Positions 22,836 to 34,590 of a stretch of 64,000 nt of DNA are shown in pieces. The notes beneath the pieces are model-generated. The model did no database searches. It saw nothing but the letters and a program-made list of their open reading frames with translations, and was not told where the DNA came from. The DNA lies in NCBI GenBank assembly GCA_022496805.1, contig CM040089.1, positions 1,800,501-1,864,500 on the forward strand, written 5' to 3'. Position numbers and translations under genes: made by a program. Within the stretch, counting starts at the first letter, position 1, and each line of letters begins with the position of its first letter. Origin of the DNA: Pohlia nutans (taxonomy: Eukaryota > Streptophyta > Bryopsida > Bryales > Mniaceae).

Positions 22836-23985
22836 AGAGTGACAACTCAGCTAGAATTAATATGACGCACACTAGTGACGATTTTGCAATTCACCAATGT
22901 TGTTAGCTATTGTAGTAACTCAGTGCTTTCATACTATCATGATTGAGTAGTACTCATGTGTGTAGTTAACAATCTAGGTGCTTGTTGCAATTTTTAGACT
23001 TACTTTCATGAAGAAAAGTGTATTCAAATGAAATTGGGACTACAATAAATTTGTGTTCTTAATACGGAGTAATGGACTAAGGAATGGAAACTAACAACTC
23101 ACACATATGGTTATCAAAAATAAGTTAGTACCGTATGATAAACTAGTATACCAGACATTGGAGGTATTTGAAAGTGTTTTGGTGTGTAATCCCTCTTTGT
23201 AACTCTTTGTAACGCCCCGAAGAAGTCATTGTCAAAATTTAAATAACCATGAAAGAACAAATATAGGGTGTCTTTTATCCATTTGAGATAAAATTCATAA
23301 ATCTTTAGAAGTAATATAGGGTGTTTTAAAACCAATTTGATTTCATGAATATTCCTAGAATAAACCATGAACATACTCTAAATATACTATAATATTCCAA
23401 TTATTTCATAGCCTCCCATTAAATATTATGTGTTCGCTCATGTATACCAAAATTCACACTAAGTGACTTCCCCGAGGTAACCCCTTTTTGGCTCACATTG
23501 AAGACATGTCAAATTTATTTTTAGAATGCATTTGAATTCTTATTCACTTTATTCTTATTCTCTTAGTCGTTTGTTGAAATCCTAACGAAATGTACTTGAA
23601 GATAGAATGTTTGTTTGGCTCATTTAGTGAAAGAACAAGATTTTGAGGGTCAAAATTTGCTTTTTCAAAAGCAAAGCAATAAAACATGTTCAAATTTCAA
23701 CTCTCAGTATTCATTACAATTCTTCACCAAAGGAAAAAGGAAACAACACGTTATCTTATAGTATATCTTGAGAGGATTTCAAAGAGCTTAAGTTCATCTT
23801 TTAACTCCAAGCGATTTGTGTGCTATGAGTAATGTGCTATTGGAACAATCTAATAAGCTTGTCATCTTTTACTTGTTGCGGCCTGAAGGAACATTCGTTT
23901 GGTGTGAGATTGTACGCACACATAGTACATTGGATACAAAAACTCACTAAAATTGCATTCTGGCAAAATTTTGCATCACTAGAGT
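22836..23985. other. Intergenic, AT-rich, nothing recognised
   Basis: No convincing gene or repeat was seen. The 86-codon frame at 23114-23374 (-) resembles nothing known. Confidence 0.4.
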
Positions 23986-23991
23986 TATCTG

Positions 23992-25076
23992 CTAACTCAC
24001 ATTTAGTTTGAATAAGATACCAAAAGTTTGCTTTAATATACTCTTATTTGTTCATTCCAAATAATAATAAAGCATGGAAGAATTTGGTGGTCTCTCATTA
24101 ATAAGTGTGTAAAAGCTTGGTGATCTTTAAACTCAAAAAAAATTATTTGCCATCAAAATAGACATTTTTTGAGTTTTAGTTGAGTTTAAAGATCATCAAG
24201 CTCTTACACACCTAATAATGAGAAACCACCAAGTTCTTCCATACCTTATAACTATTTGGAGAGAACAAATAAGAGTATATTAACACCTAAAGGACCGTGA
24301 AGACATAATGTCCTTAATAAATTTTCAATCTTGTATGGCATGCATGGATTTACTCAAATTGGGTTTTGCTTCACTAAAAAATTGTAGCGAGTTGAAGTGG
24401 CAACATATTTTGTGAAGCTAATTCTGGAAAAACGTGAAACATTGATTAGAAATAATATCTACAAGTTTAGGGTTTTAGGGTTTAGGATAAAAGTAGTGAC
24501 TTGTCAGTTACGCAGGTTGGTGACCTAGTGACAAACGTAAGAGGTCATATCCCTACATTTGAGGTGTTTTGGTACAAGTTGCCTCCCTCAAACAACTAGT
24601 TTTTTCTCTGTTTTAGCCACCTCTAATGGTATTCTCTTTGTTCGAACATGTGGTATTCTATAAGCCTCAAAAACAACATACCAATGATATGCTAAGGGTG
24701 ATTTTGCAACCATTCGTTCCTACAAAGGGTAGTAGCATGTATGCCAATTTTTAGCATCAAATCATGAAATACCAATTTTTGTAAAACCACCAACTACATA
24801 ATTGCATACCAAACGCAGAATCTGTGTCAATCACACTATAACGTTGTGATCCATATGGTACAATCCCATGAAATTCCCCAGACTCAATCAACTAGTAGAT
24901 GAGTTCATGATGCAACGGCAAATTTCTCATTAGGTCCATATTTTTGCAATGAAATCAATCATTCCCAACACCTCTCCCTAAAATGCTTCAATTTCTAAGA
25001 TGCCAAGGGACCTTTAGGAGTAAAAGCAAAACTCTTGGTATCTTATTCAAACTCAAAGTGAGTTAGCAGATAACTC
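23992..25076. mobile_element. Fold-back element (TA-GAGTTATCTGC ends) split by a nested insert
   Basis: The outer ends are GAGTTATCTGCTAACTCA and its complement, each flanked by TA (23990-23991, 25077-25078). The arms pair through ATAAGATACC, AGTATATTAA, AAGAATTTGGTGG and TCTTACACACC to the centre near 24150. The right arm is interrupted at its TTAA by 739 bp (24283-25021). Without the insert the element is about 346 bp. A related uninterrupted right arm lies at 38440-38580. Confidence 0.8.
24283..25021. mobile_element. Nested TTAA-type element, 739 bp
   Basis: Left junction TTAA-CACCTAAAGGACC, right junction GGGACCTTTAGGAG-TAA. Comparison with the opposite arm and with 38530-38545 shows the site before insertion was AGTATATTAAAGC, so the boundary is well supported. 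The ends resemble subfamily C (CCCCTAAAGGACC). No transposase frame is visible. Confidence 0.7.
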
Positions 25077-25416
25077 TACTGAATCCTTAACATTTTGCTC
25101 CAATCCCAAAGTCCCATACAGCGGGAGTATGACACTAGCCTAATAAAAATTCACCCTATGGATAATTCAATTTAGAAACTATGTAATCTATCTAAATTTG
25201 CCGAACTTTTAAATTTGACTGCGAATGGCCACTCCCATGCATTAGACATGTTTTTCATGAGCAGGGCAGGAAAGTAAAATGGCAACTTCAGGAGGCTTTT
25301 GATATTCATGTGACGGGGGAAAATTTCAAGCCCTCATCAAACATTTCCAAAACTTGCATCATGTGCCATTGAAGGCTGTTGAGAAACAACCAATATTGTG
25401 TGGTAGTGAAGAATAT

Positions 25417-28400
25417 TTACAAGCTAGATTTCAAAGAAAGTTGAGATTCCCCCTTCGCCGACACCTCAGCATACATGTCGGTGACGGCTTTTGCGAAGAA
25501 AGTCTTAGCTTGTGGTCTCTTTACCTGCAAGTTCCCAAATGCAGGCTAAGTCAGCACCCTCCACATATCTCTTGTAACTCAGCAATTACATGATCAAGGT
25601 GCAAAAACTGATATACCCAATCCTCAAAGAAAATAAATTATGGCTTTTACCTTGAGGGTGGGTGTAAGTAGTCCATTTTCGATTGAGAACGGCTCGGCTG
25701 TCAATGTCACAGCTTTGGCGAACTCAAACCCCCGTAACTGCAAAACGAAATCCATCCATTATCTAATGATAGCAAACCAAGCAACAGTGCACTAGAGAAT
25801 TTTCTTTAACCCCTAAAGGACCAAGAAGCCCAAATTGGGCCTCATGTTTTTTAAGCAGTTTTGAGTAGGCCCTAAGTGGACTTCTTTTTGTTCAAATCTG
25901 TTTGTTTTTTGACCAAGACATGCAATGTTCTTCACTGATTTTGGTGTTATAAAATTTGATCTCATCTAAATTATATTTTTCACAATACGATCCACTGAAT
26001 TTGACAATTTAAAACCATGAATCCTTGGTCTTTTCGGGGTTAATTGCACAATCCCTTGAGTATGACTGTCATTCATTTATCACTAATTTTCATACCAAAC
26101 GGTTATTATTCCATTCCAGATTTGGTATTGAGGGTGTCACAAACATGACCCAGCTGAAACCATTTTGTTTTGGCTGAATTTCAGTGCAGCAACATAATGT
26201 ACAGAAGATGAACAATGCTACGAGGAAATGAATCAATCTGATGATCAACTCCTCAAGACCTCATGTTTTTTTCTTTTCAGCAGATTTGAGTAGGTCATAT
26301 GGGGACTTTCTTTTGTCCATTTTGTATGTGTTTATTGACCAACACATGCAGTATTCTTCACTACTTCTAGTGGTATAAAGTTTTGCCCCATCTACATCAT
26401 ATTTTTCACAATATGATCGATAAGATTGGTCATTTTAACCCCTTCCGGCTTCATTGTCTATAATATCAACAACTGACGAATTCTTTTGTGACTTACACCC
26501 ACCCTTGTTCTTTTCATCCATCAAAACTATGCAAGATTCTTGTGCTAGTTGATTAACTTTTATGGATCTTCAAAATTACATTCTGTTGATTTTCTAAAAC
26601 TAATTTTAGGTTGAATTTTTGGTTTCAAAAACTATTTGAAACAATGATGATAATATGAGTAAATGTAACCATATAAGTGCAGTCAAATTCATGATCTACA
26701 ACTCTTATTTCCACATCAACACCAAGTCATCCTTACAATTAGTGTTTTGTAATAAATCATTAAACGTGGAGATGTGTAATATATTATTATAAGGGTTAAA
26801 ATTATGCATCTTTAGTCTTGTAGGGGTTAAAACCAAACCTGTGCTTCACGACCAACAGCATCCATGTCCGCAAGTACGGCAGCGCGTACAACAGGGTCAA
26901 CACAAAGCTGCTTCAAATCGTCTGCATGCTGCTTCCACCACCATCAACAACAACAACATCCTCAGTAATAAATCAATATCTATAATCGTTGTCGCTTCAT
27001 TTATCCTTCAATGAACACTTTGATGCAGTGATTTCTTTTGGTGAGGAGACAGTTTAGCATTTTTGCTACTTTTCCATAAGCTTGAAGAGCAATCCAGGCT
27101 CCTTGGATGCTCTTTTCATATTAATATACAGGTAATATCAAGGTAATACACGTGCTACCTAGGTGCTTCTTAGGCAATACCTGGGTAATACCTAGGTTTA
27201 AAGAGGCTACACATCTTGACTCCATGTAGGAAATCTGGCTATTATGCCTTTTTTTTGGTAAAAAATCCTTTGTATCAATTAACCAGCCCAAATTTTATGT
27301 AGCAATTAGCAACAAAAGAAACCACTGCTTTGATGTATGTAACCAACAGCTCAAATTTGTCAGTAGAGTGCAATATAAAAAAATGGTTTCGCAGAGCTGC
27401 ATTTTGAGCTTAAATGGGTTTAAAATTTTTGAATATGGTCATTGATGCTTGCCTTGATACCCCTCGATTTCGCCCAGGCAGGTAGAGTCTCGGGATCTAC
27501 AACGACAACTGCCACAAGACTGGCGTTGAAACTGTCACCTGTGCAAATTCATCACCATCTGGTTAAGTAAATTGAGATGATAGGCAGCTTAAACATGATC
27601 CAGAATAGTACCACGAAGCCAGTTTTCATTGATTTCGAGTTCAAACAGACGACATAAAGTAGTTGAAAACAACAGCCCCCTGCCGTGAATTGAGTAAACG
27701 CACCATATATAAAACACTGTGAGATAAAGCGACTGCGGAGGTAGACGTTCTCAATCTTCTCAGGAGCGATGTACTCTCCTTGAGCCAACTTAAATATATT
27801 CTTCTTCCTGCGAATAAAAAACTCAACAAACATGAGGGAAAAAACGTATAGCTCGAGTAACAGTAATATCTCAGTGCACCAAACTTGTTGCTTGGATATA
27901 AATTTCAAAATGAACGATAAGAAATATTTTATCGTGCTTTGTTTGAAGTACCTGTCAATGATTTTGAGCCGGCCACCTGGCAACCAACATCCAATGTCGC
28001 CAGTATGTAGCCATCCCTCTTCATCAAAAATCTCCCGCCTGTAATTGGATTGAAATGTGAGGCATCAATTGCCATACTCTCACAACTTTTTACCTCTTGG
28101 TGAAAGAATTATAACTTTTAGTGAAATGCTTTCAAATTTTAGTGAAAGAATGATTGTTCTCATTGAAATGTTTTCAACTCTTAGTAAAGAATTACAACTA
28201 TTAAACCAAAACTGTGGGCCGCGCATCACTTCAGAGCATGTGTGTTGGAGCATAACCAAGTACAACAGCAAGGCAAATAGAAAGAATACGTTTGAACTTC
28301 ATCTTTGTAGTAGCCTTGGAAAAGAATGGGACCCCGAACACAAATCTCTCCTCGCGGGTAAGGCTTGTCGTTGCATGTGTACTCCATCTCTGGAACGTCA

Positions 28401-31400
28401 GCAAGTTTTACCTCTGACACATCGAAACAGCAGAATCGAATCAAAATCCCAAAACCACTGAAATTCTGTGATAAATTGTACCTAGAAGAAAACAACAAGC
28501 CACGATGGCAGTGAAATTGATACCCATCAAAGTAACCGATTCAAAAGCACTTTACCACAGGATGGACTTGGAGCTCCGACATGGCCAGTTGAATTATCCC
28601 CAGGCAGAGTGCAAGAAATGACACACGAAGTCTCCGTCATTCCATAGCCTTCTGACACATGGCCACCGAAACATCTGCAACCACGACAAAAAAGGTTGGC
28701 ATTGCGAGTCAGAACAGATACACTAATTACACAAAATCACGGTAATTACAAGAGGCCACAGTAATATTTATGCATCACCTTTTTTTTCCCCACCTACAGT
28801 TTATGGTAACCATCCTTGATTATACTACTAGTATGGCCTGTGTCCTTGCTCCAACTACAACAGCACAACCCCTGCTCTAATCCCATTTTTGACTAAACTT
28901 TTTAGTTTTATATATTTTTAAATGACAAAAAAAATACTTTGATATTCAAATCATATGAAACTTTCCATGTGCACACCCCCTTCTTGAGGGCTTTCCCGAA
29001 CACCCCCATCTCATGAAAATCTATAGATGCAGGTACGTGAATTTTTGAGTCTGACAGCAACAAAATATAAGTTCCACAGATTTCTGGAAGAATTAACATC
29101 CCACAAAATACACTCACATTCTTAAAAAGTCCATGACGTTGGGGGATATTGGTGATGCGCCTGACAATATAATACGAACCCGTCCCCCAAGAGCTGCCTT
29201 CACTTTGTTGAAAACCAACCGGTCCCAGATAGGTGAAGGAGATTTTCCTGCAGAATAGCAAGAAAATTGATGTTCCAAGCAACATGGAATGGTTGATTTA
29301 AAAAAATAGTAAAACAGTCGAGAAAGATATTGATTTCCATTATAGAGATTGATAGTACGCCAATTATTTTATGTGTGCAGCAGGCTGTCTAGTTTCAAAT
29401 AAATCGTGGTGTACAAGCACATAAGCTATAACACTGCGGTCAGATTAATAATTCACCTTTCTCCAGTGCTTGTTTCTTCGCATTGTAAGCAACATTGAAT
29501 AGCTTTTCCTTGAGCCCCCCAAAAGCCTTTACTGTTCCGGTGATTCTGTCCCACAAAATTGATATAAACACGGCATTCAGGATCCCTCTCATAACATTCT
29601 GTAGCAGTTCTGTGACTTCACTCTTTGCTACAGTGGATGAAACCTCTTACTCCCTCCGTTTCATAATAAGAGTCCACATTTTTGGCATTTTTTTCCCCTA
29701 GTTTTTGTCCTATGTTTTATACTTCAAAAAGTGAGCACTGTCCACTTTAAACAGGGCAGACAATGAGAGTGACACAAACATTATATACTACTATTAAAGA
29801 TAGCCCATTTTTTGAGTATTGAGATGACTTTTTTGGCAAAAGAAACGTCAAGTTGAAACATGCCAAAAAAGTGGACTCTTATTATGAAACGGAGGGAGTA
29901 TTATTCATGACCCTAAGAATGAAAACTTCCTATCAGCCTTTCAATCTTTGGTTTTTGACTGTTCTTCCATGGACAGAACAAAGGGCTCTTCTAGGAATCA
30001 AAGGGCTCTAATGATGTAGAATGTTCTGCCACTACATTCTAAGAAAACTAAAAATTTCAGTTTGCCATTCCTCTGTACCCTTTGCAGTTGTACTCACTTG
30101 TCATAAATACGATTGTAAAGGCGTGGCACGCTGGCAAAAATTGTAGGCTTCAGAGTCTCCATGTCATCCATAAGCTTCAAAATATCCTATAACATAACCA
30201 CAGGTATTTAGATCCCACAGCACAGCTAGCAAAGACCTCAGAAGCTGATTTAAAACAAACAATATAACAAAAAAGCGAAACAGACACTGCAAGTTCTATG
30301 GTCATCTCTATGAGTGAAATCAATAACATAGACATCCCGCTCAATTCCATAAGACTATCCTGTGAGATTTAATCACTTAATATACTTAAACAACTACCTG
30401 CTCAACTTCAAACTCAGGCAGGTGACTGTCACTTTTTGCGTTCATAGGGAAGATCACAATCTTGACGAAGTTACAGAGAACGTACTCAACTGGAAGTAGG
30501 TATTTCCTGCACCCTTAAACAAGTTCTAGGGAAAAATTATAGGACAAAAAAGTGCTTCTTACTTACCCCTTGAAAAAACCCAACTGCCACACCATGATGC
30601 AGCATGACAAGCTGGTTCATCCTCTCGTAAATATGGGCTAATGGCAGGTACGAGATATGCCTGGTAGAAAAACAAACAAAAGTGTTAGAATCGCTACTGC
30701 AAAATTTCAACAACAAAACTACCCAAAAATTGGAAGAGGCTGTTGTCAACTTACACGTCAGAAGGTAAAATGGGCGTAGCTTGACTACTTCCCGCAGCAC
30801 TTGCAATAAGGTTGTAATGAGATATCATTGCTCCCTAATTTCAAAGCGTTAAGGTCAGTCCATAAAGCATCTACAATAAGCACCCTTGTTGCCCCAGTCA
30901 AAAAACACAGCCCATATCTAACTTATAATTAATGACAGCAGCCATATCTCGGATATAATATAGAAGCACCCAGGTTCTGAAAATATTCATCACATACAGG
31001 ACTTGATTAGCAAATACCCTCTACTTCTTATCACGTTCAGCAAAGATGTAATACATATGCCAAATAGTAAGTCAAAAACAAATGGTGAAATGGCTATACG
31101 TTCAAGCTTGGGTACCTTGGGAACGCCGGTGGTGCCACTTGTATAACATATTGTTGCTAGATCATGTGGCTTTGGTGCCACAAATGGTCGCAGGTCTGCT
31201 TTACCCTGTTGAGCAACAAAATATATCAAAATTTAGTGATCCCACCCTTCCAATTCATTTGAGTAAAAAATTAGAAGCATAGGCAACCTTCGATCAACTC
31301 ATAAGATCTTTTGATCTCAATATCAATATCGGAATTCATGGTGACCGGGGAATGAAGAGCGAAACTTAAGTCTAGAGATGTTATTGAACGCACCCTAAAA

Positions 31401-34400
31401 AAAAAGTGCACAGGAAACATGCATCTACAAGGATGAAGAAAGATACCTGAGCCTCAAGTCGAGAGTAAGGTACAACCTCAACGCCTGACTGGGGTGGGAG
31501 CGAAGGCACTAAATGCTCCGCACCTCCCACAACCTACAATCCATAACTTAAATTTCATAAATTGCAAAACAAAATCAAAGAAAAAAAAACCAAAAAGCCT
31601 TCACGTCTCAATACGTTGAATGATGACTTCAGCAATACATAAACTCACACCAAGGACCCCATTTAACCAATCAGAATCGCACCAATTATCTCACATTCTT
31701 TGATGCAAGCTAACTATTGTGGATCATTAAATAACATTAAAACACGCTCAAAGCCAGAACACCCTCGGCTGTAATAATTACTTTTTAAAACGAGTGAAAT
31801 AGAAGTAATTCAAGCAGTGCCTACCACAATGAGCCGTAAACACGGAAGCTCCGACAGGCAACTCAGCAGCTGTGCTCCAACACATCCAAGCAATATTGAT
31901 CAGATGATTCCCGAAACAGCTGACCTGGTAAAACTCTGATAAAATTGAGTGCAAAAATAAGACGAGGATATCAACAACTCACAGTCTGCAACTTGTCTGG
32001 AGTACAGAACACAGCAGCAACTTCCGCATGGTTGATAATATACTTGACAGCATCAGCCCCTGCAAAAACCAATATACCCATATCCTCTCCATTACAAAGA
32101 ATTCATTTGATGAATGTGACTTATAAAAGACAGTGATCCCTATCAACAACTAGCAATATGCTTTGTCTTCACAACTTCTAAAATAACAAGCATTCAGTGC
32201 CTTGACCAGTCCAAATTTAATGGGCATAATAAATTAAAAATAAAAATCAAGACAAACTATCATGTTTTATCTGCACACGGTTGCAGCTTACCAAGGGTGT
32301 CATAAAGCGGAACAGATACGTAAGAATAGGCAACACAGGCTAGTTCTGAGATGACCCATTCCGGTCGATTGATCATATACAACCCAACACATGCACCCTG
32401 CGAAGAAAACCTTTTTTTCAGGAGAGTAATTCAAACACAGCTTTGATGGATGAGTGGGATAACGAAAATTGGATTCTCTGGCCGCAAAAGCCCAGGCAGA
32501 TAAATAAACATCAACAAAAATACCATATTAAGAAGGAGACTTAAATTTCAATTAGTATTCTGAAAACCTGAGAAGTACTTACCTTAGGAATGCCATGTTG
32601 AATGAGACCTGATCCAATAGCAGCACGTGCGGTCCCTACTTCTCCATAAGTCATCCACCTATACCTGCAGAAAGCGCAGCATTTCAATGATCAGCTCTAG
32701 AAGATGCACATGCAAAAAGACATGGCCCAACAAACAAAGATTGACGGTTCAGTGCAGTGATTTTTTTTGGTCAGGAGACAGTGTAGCATTTTTGCTCTTT
32801 TCATTTTAATATATAGGTAATATCAGAGTAATACACATGTGCTACCTAGGTGCTACTTAGGCAATACCTGGGTGATACCTAGGTTTAAAGAGGCTACACA
32901 TCTTGACTCCATGTAGGAAATCTGGCTATTATGCCTTTCTTTTTTTTCAAAAATCCTTTGTATCAATTAGCCAGCCCAAATTTTATGCAGCAATTTGGCT
33001 CAAATTAGTAAAAAAACAAATCATTTGTTCAGTGATGCACAAGAATGAAGGAAAGCGTATCTTACTCGCCAACTGTACCATCTTCACGAATACGAGATCC
33101 CAAACACTTGTTCTCCGCAAAAGCGCCCTTCGCGTACCTTTGAATAATCAAGACAAGCAAGGTTTTGTGAGCAAAGAACAGTACAATATTTTAAGTGTAG
33201 AAACGTCCTCATCTTTTCGAAATCTAAAGTTGTACAAGAGAACATGGCCATGCTTGAAGCAGTTTCAAAGACTAATGAAGAAATCAATATGTAAGAAACC
33301 ATGGCTGCCTTACAGAAAGTTGTCGTGCAAGGTTCGAATCTCTGGATGATCCGGCCAATAATCCATGAGCTCTAAGGGGGACTTCGTCGATCTGTAAGAA
33401 ACCAGACCACACAGCCAAATCGTTAAAAAAAAAGAGCTCAAACTCTTCATGATATGGCTAAACCAAAACAGATTCCTCGTCGACTGTAAAAAGCATGGTG
33501 CGTTAAAGATACATAGTACAAAGATCACAATTCTGAAACAGTGATTTATATATTCCAGCTTCTTGTGATTTTTTAAGGATTATTTGATCATATGAAGAGT
33601 TCCGAATAGATGAATCCAGTTGTACCTATGAACGTTCCATTTCCCGCTGCTCAACTTCTCTGGCAGCTTAACGCTATAGCCTTCCTCTGGGAACAAGGAC
33701 ACAAAATGAGACCCAGTTGCCGATCCAACAGCAAGAACCAAGATGATGCAAAAACAAACCAGAACTGGAATAAATTGTACTCATAACAGCCCAGGTCTGC
33801 AATGTAAAAATTGGAAGCATCAGGAGACGTGATGATTAAGTCATCAATAATCGCTGAATTTGCATACCTATGATGTACTCGCCAGCGGTTGGTTGACTCT
33901 CCAGCTGCAGAGGCTCTCCTGCACAGAAGAAAAACTATGAGCTGACAATCTTCAAAATTCTAGCTCATTCACGCACCGAAGATCATCAATCCCAGGGCCA
34001 CGTTAGGTCGAAGCAATAAGCTTAAAATTTGAATCAGCATCATGTGCAACTAGGAGGCAAGATAACATACTTAAACAATCCATTTCATTTACGACGCATT
34101 TGAGGTAACAAGTGTCCAATCCATCTCAAAGAGGTAGCTTGAAACTTGGTTATCTCAAACTGATTTTTAGCATGCCACAAAGGAGCAATGTAAACGCCAC
34201 CTCTTCATGCTCATTCTTGTGTAAAGTCAGCATTAAACCAAAAAAAAATGATGTTTACACCAATCAAGGTGTAAGATTTCTTCTGATCTCAAGCGTGTTG
34301 CTTCAATCTAAAGTGGCCCTAGCTAAGTACTGAAAGAGGACACAGATTCTGAAAGCGGTGCGAAAGAGATACACTCCTTCGCACACTACTCATCACAAGA

Positions 34401-34590
34401 ATCATAGCTCTTCGACGTATTTCATCACCTCCACGAAATGACCTGATTGTTCTGACTAGAACTGGTATATCAAGCTGTCTAAATTGAGTAAAGTGGAATA
34501 TATACCAGAAGGGGCCTTCGTCTGCAAATGTGCATTCACCATGCGCAGCCGCCTTTGTGCAGTCTCCATTGCCAAGGGATCTGCCTCCAT
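25417..34590 (-). CDS. LACS6/7-like: Peroxisomal long-chain acyl-CoA synthetase, 24 coding exons
   Basis: The enzyme activates fatty acids to acyl-CoA with ATP for beta-oxidation. Exons (high to low): 34590-34506, 33918-33868, 33686-33626, 33391-33314, 33137-33066, 32664-32583, 32397-32292, 32059-31983, 31869-31825, 31533-31447, 31205-31116, 30834-30755, 30660-30567, 30186-30098, 29545-29457, 29247-29118, 28674-28556, 28413-28290, 28038-27952, 27807-27704, 27538-27453, 26931-26839, 25737-25651, 25524-25417. Phases agree throughout and give 707 aa, near the 700 of Arabidopsis LACS6/7. Seen: peroxisome signal PTS2 RLRMVNAHL (residues 14-22), AMP-binding [11 protein letters not shown] (from 269), YGMTE (449-453), GWLHTGD (528-534), [13 protein letters not shown], and C-terminal SSL, a weak PTS1. 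One intron is GC-AG. Introns hold several MITEs. The 5' leader is split by a long intron. Confidence 0.95.
25810..26039. mobile_element. TTAA-flanked MITE, subfamily C, 230 bp, in LACS intron
   Basis: Starts CCCCTAAAGGACCAAGAAG, ends CCTTGGTCTTTTCGGGG, with TTAA at 25806-25809 and 26040-26043. A partial copy of the same family follows at about 26240-26430 in the same intron. Confidence 0.85.
26240..26434. mobile_element. Partial subfamily C copy in LACS intron
   Basis: The interior (GAGTAGG, GGGACTTTCTTTTGTCCA, CAACACATGCAGTATTCTTC) matches 17170-17352 and 25810-26039. Its right end runs directly into the TTAA of the next element at 26435, so the right terminus seems lost to or shared with it. 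Confidence 0.6.
26439..26826. mobile_element. TTAA-flanked MITE, 388 bp, beside a LACS splice donor
   Basis: Starts CCCCTTCCGGCTTC and ends CTTTAGTCTTGTAGGGG, with TTAA at 26435-26438 and 26827-26830. The interior (TTGTGCTAGTTGATTAAC, ATGGATCTTCAAAATTA) matches subfamily A in reverse orientation. Its right TTAA ends only 8 bp from the exon border at 26839. Confidence 0.8.
27026..27327. mobile_element. hAT-type MITE, TSD CTTTGATG, in the GC-AG LACS intron
   Basis: Starts CAGTGATTTCTTTTGG, ends AAAAGAAACCACTG; CTTTGATG flanks it exactly (27018-27025, 27328-27335). It carries the interior block GCTACCTAGGTGC...GGCAATACCTGGG shared by all the larger copies. Confidence 0.92.
29650..29898. mobile_element. 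Stowaway MITE, 249 bp, in LACS intron
   Basis: Ends CTCCCTCCGTTTCATAATAA and its near-perfect complement, flanked by TA. It lies in the intron between the exons at 30186-30098 and 29545-29457. Confidence 0.92.
32755..33026. mobile_element. hAT-type MITE, TSD GTTCAGTG, in LACS intron
   Basis: Starts CAGTGATTTTTTTTGGTCAG; the right end is slightly changed (AAATCATTT). GTTCAGTG stands on both sides (32747-32754, 33027-33034). The interior is very close to the 27026 copy. Confidence 0.88.

Noticed and set aside
33782..33797. A 16-bp possible LACS exon between 33868 and 33686 (ACCTGGGCTGTTATGA)
   Set aside because: Including it breaks the phase of the next exon, while joining 33868 to 33686 directly gives [19 protein letters not shown], as expected for the family.
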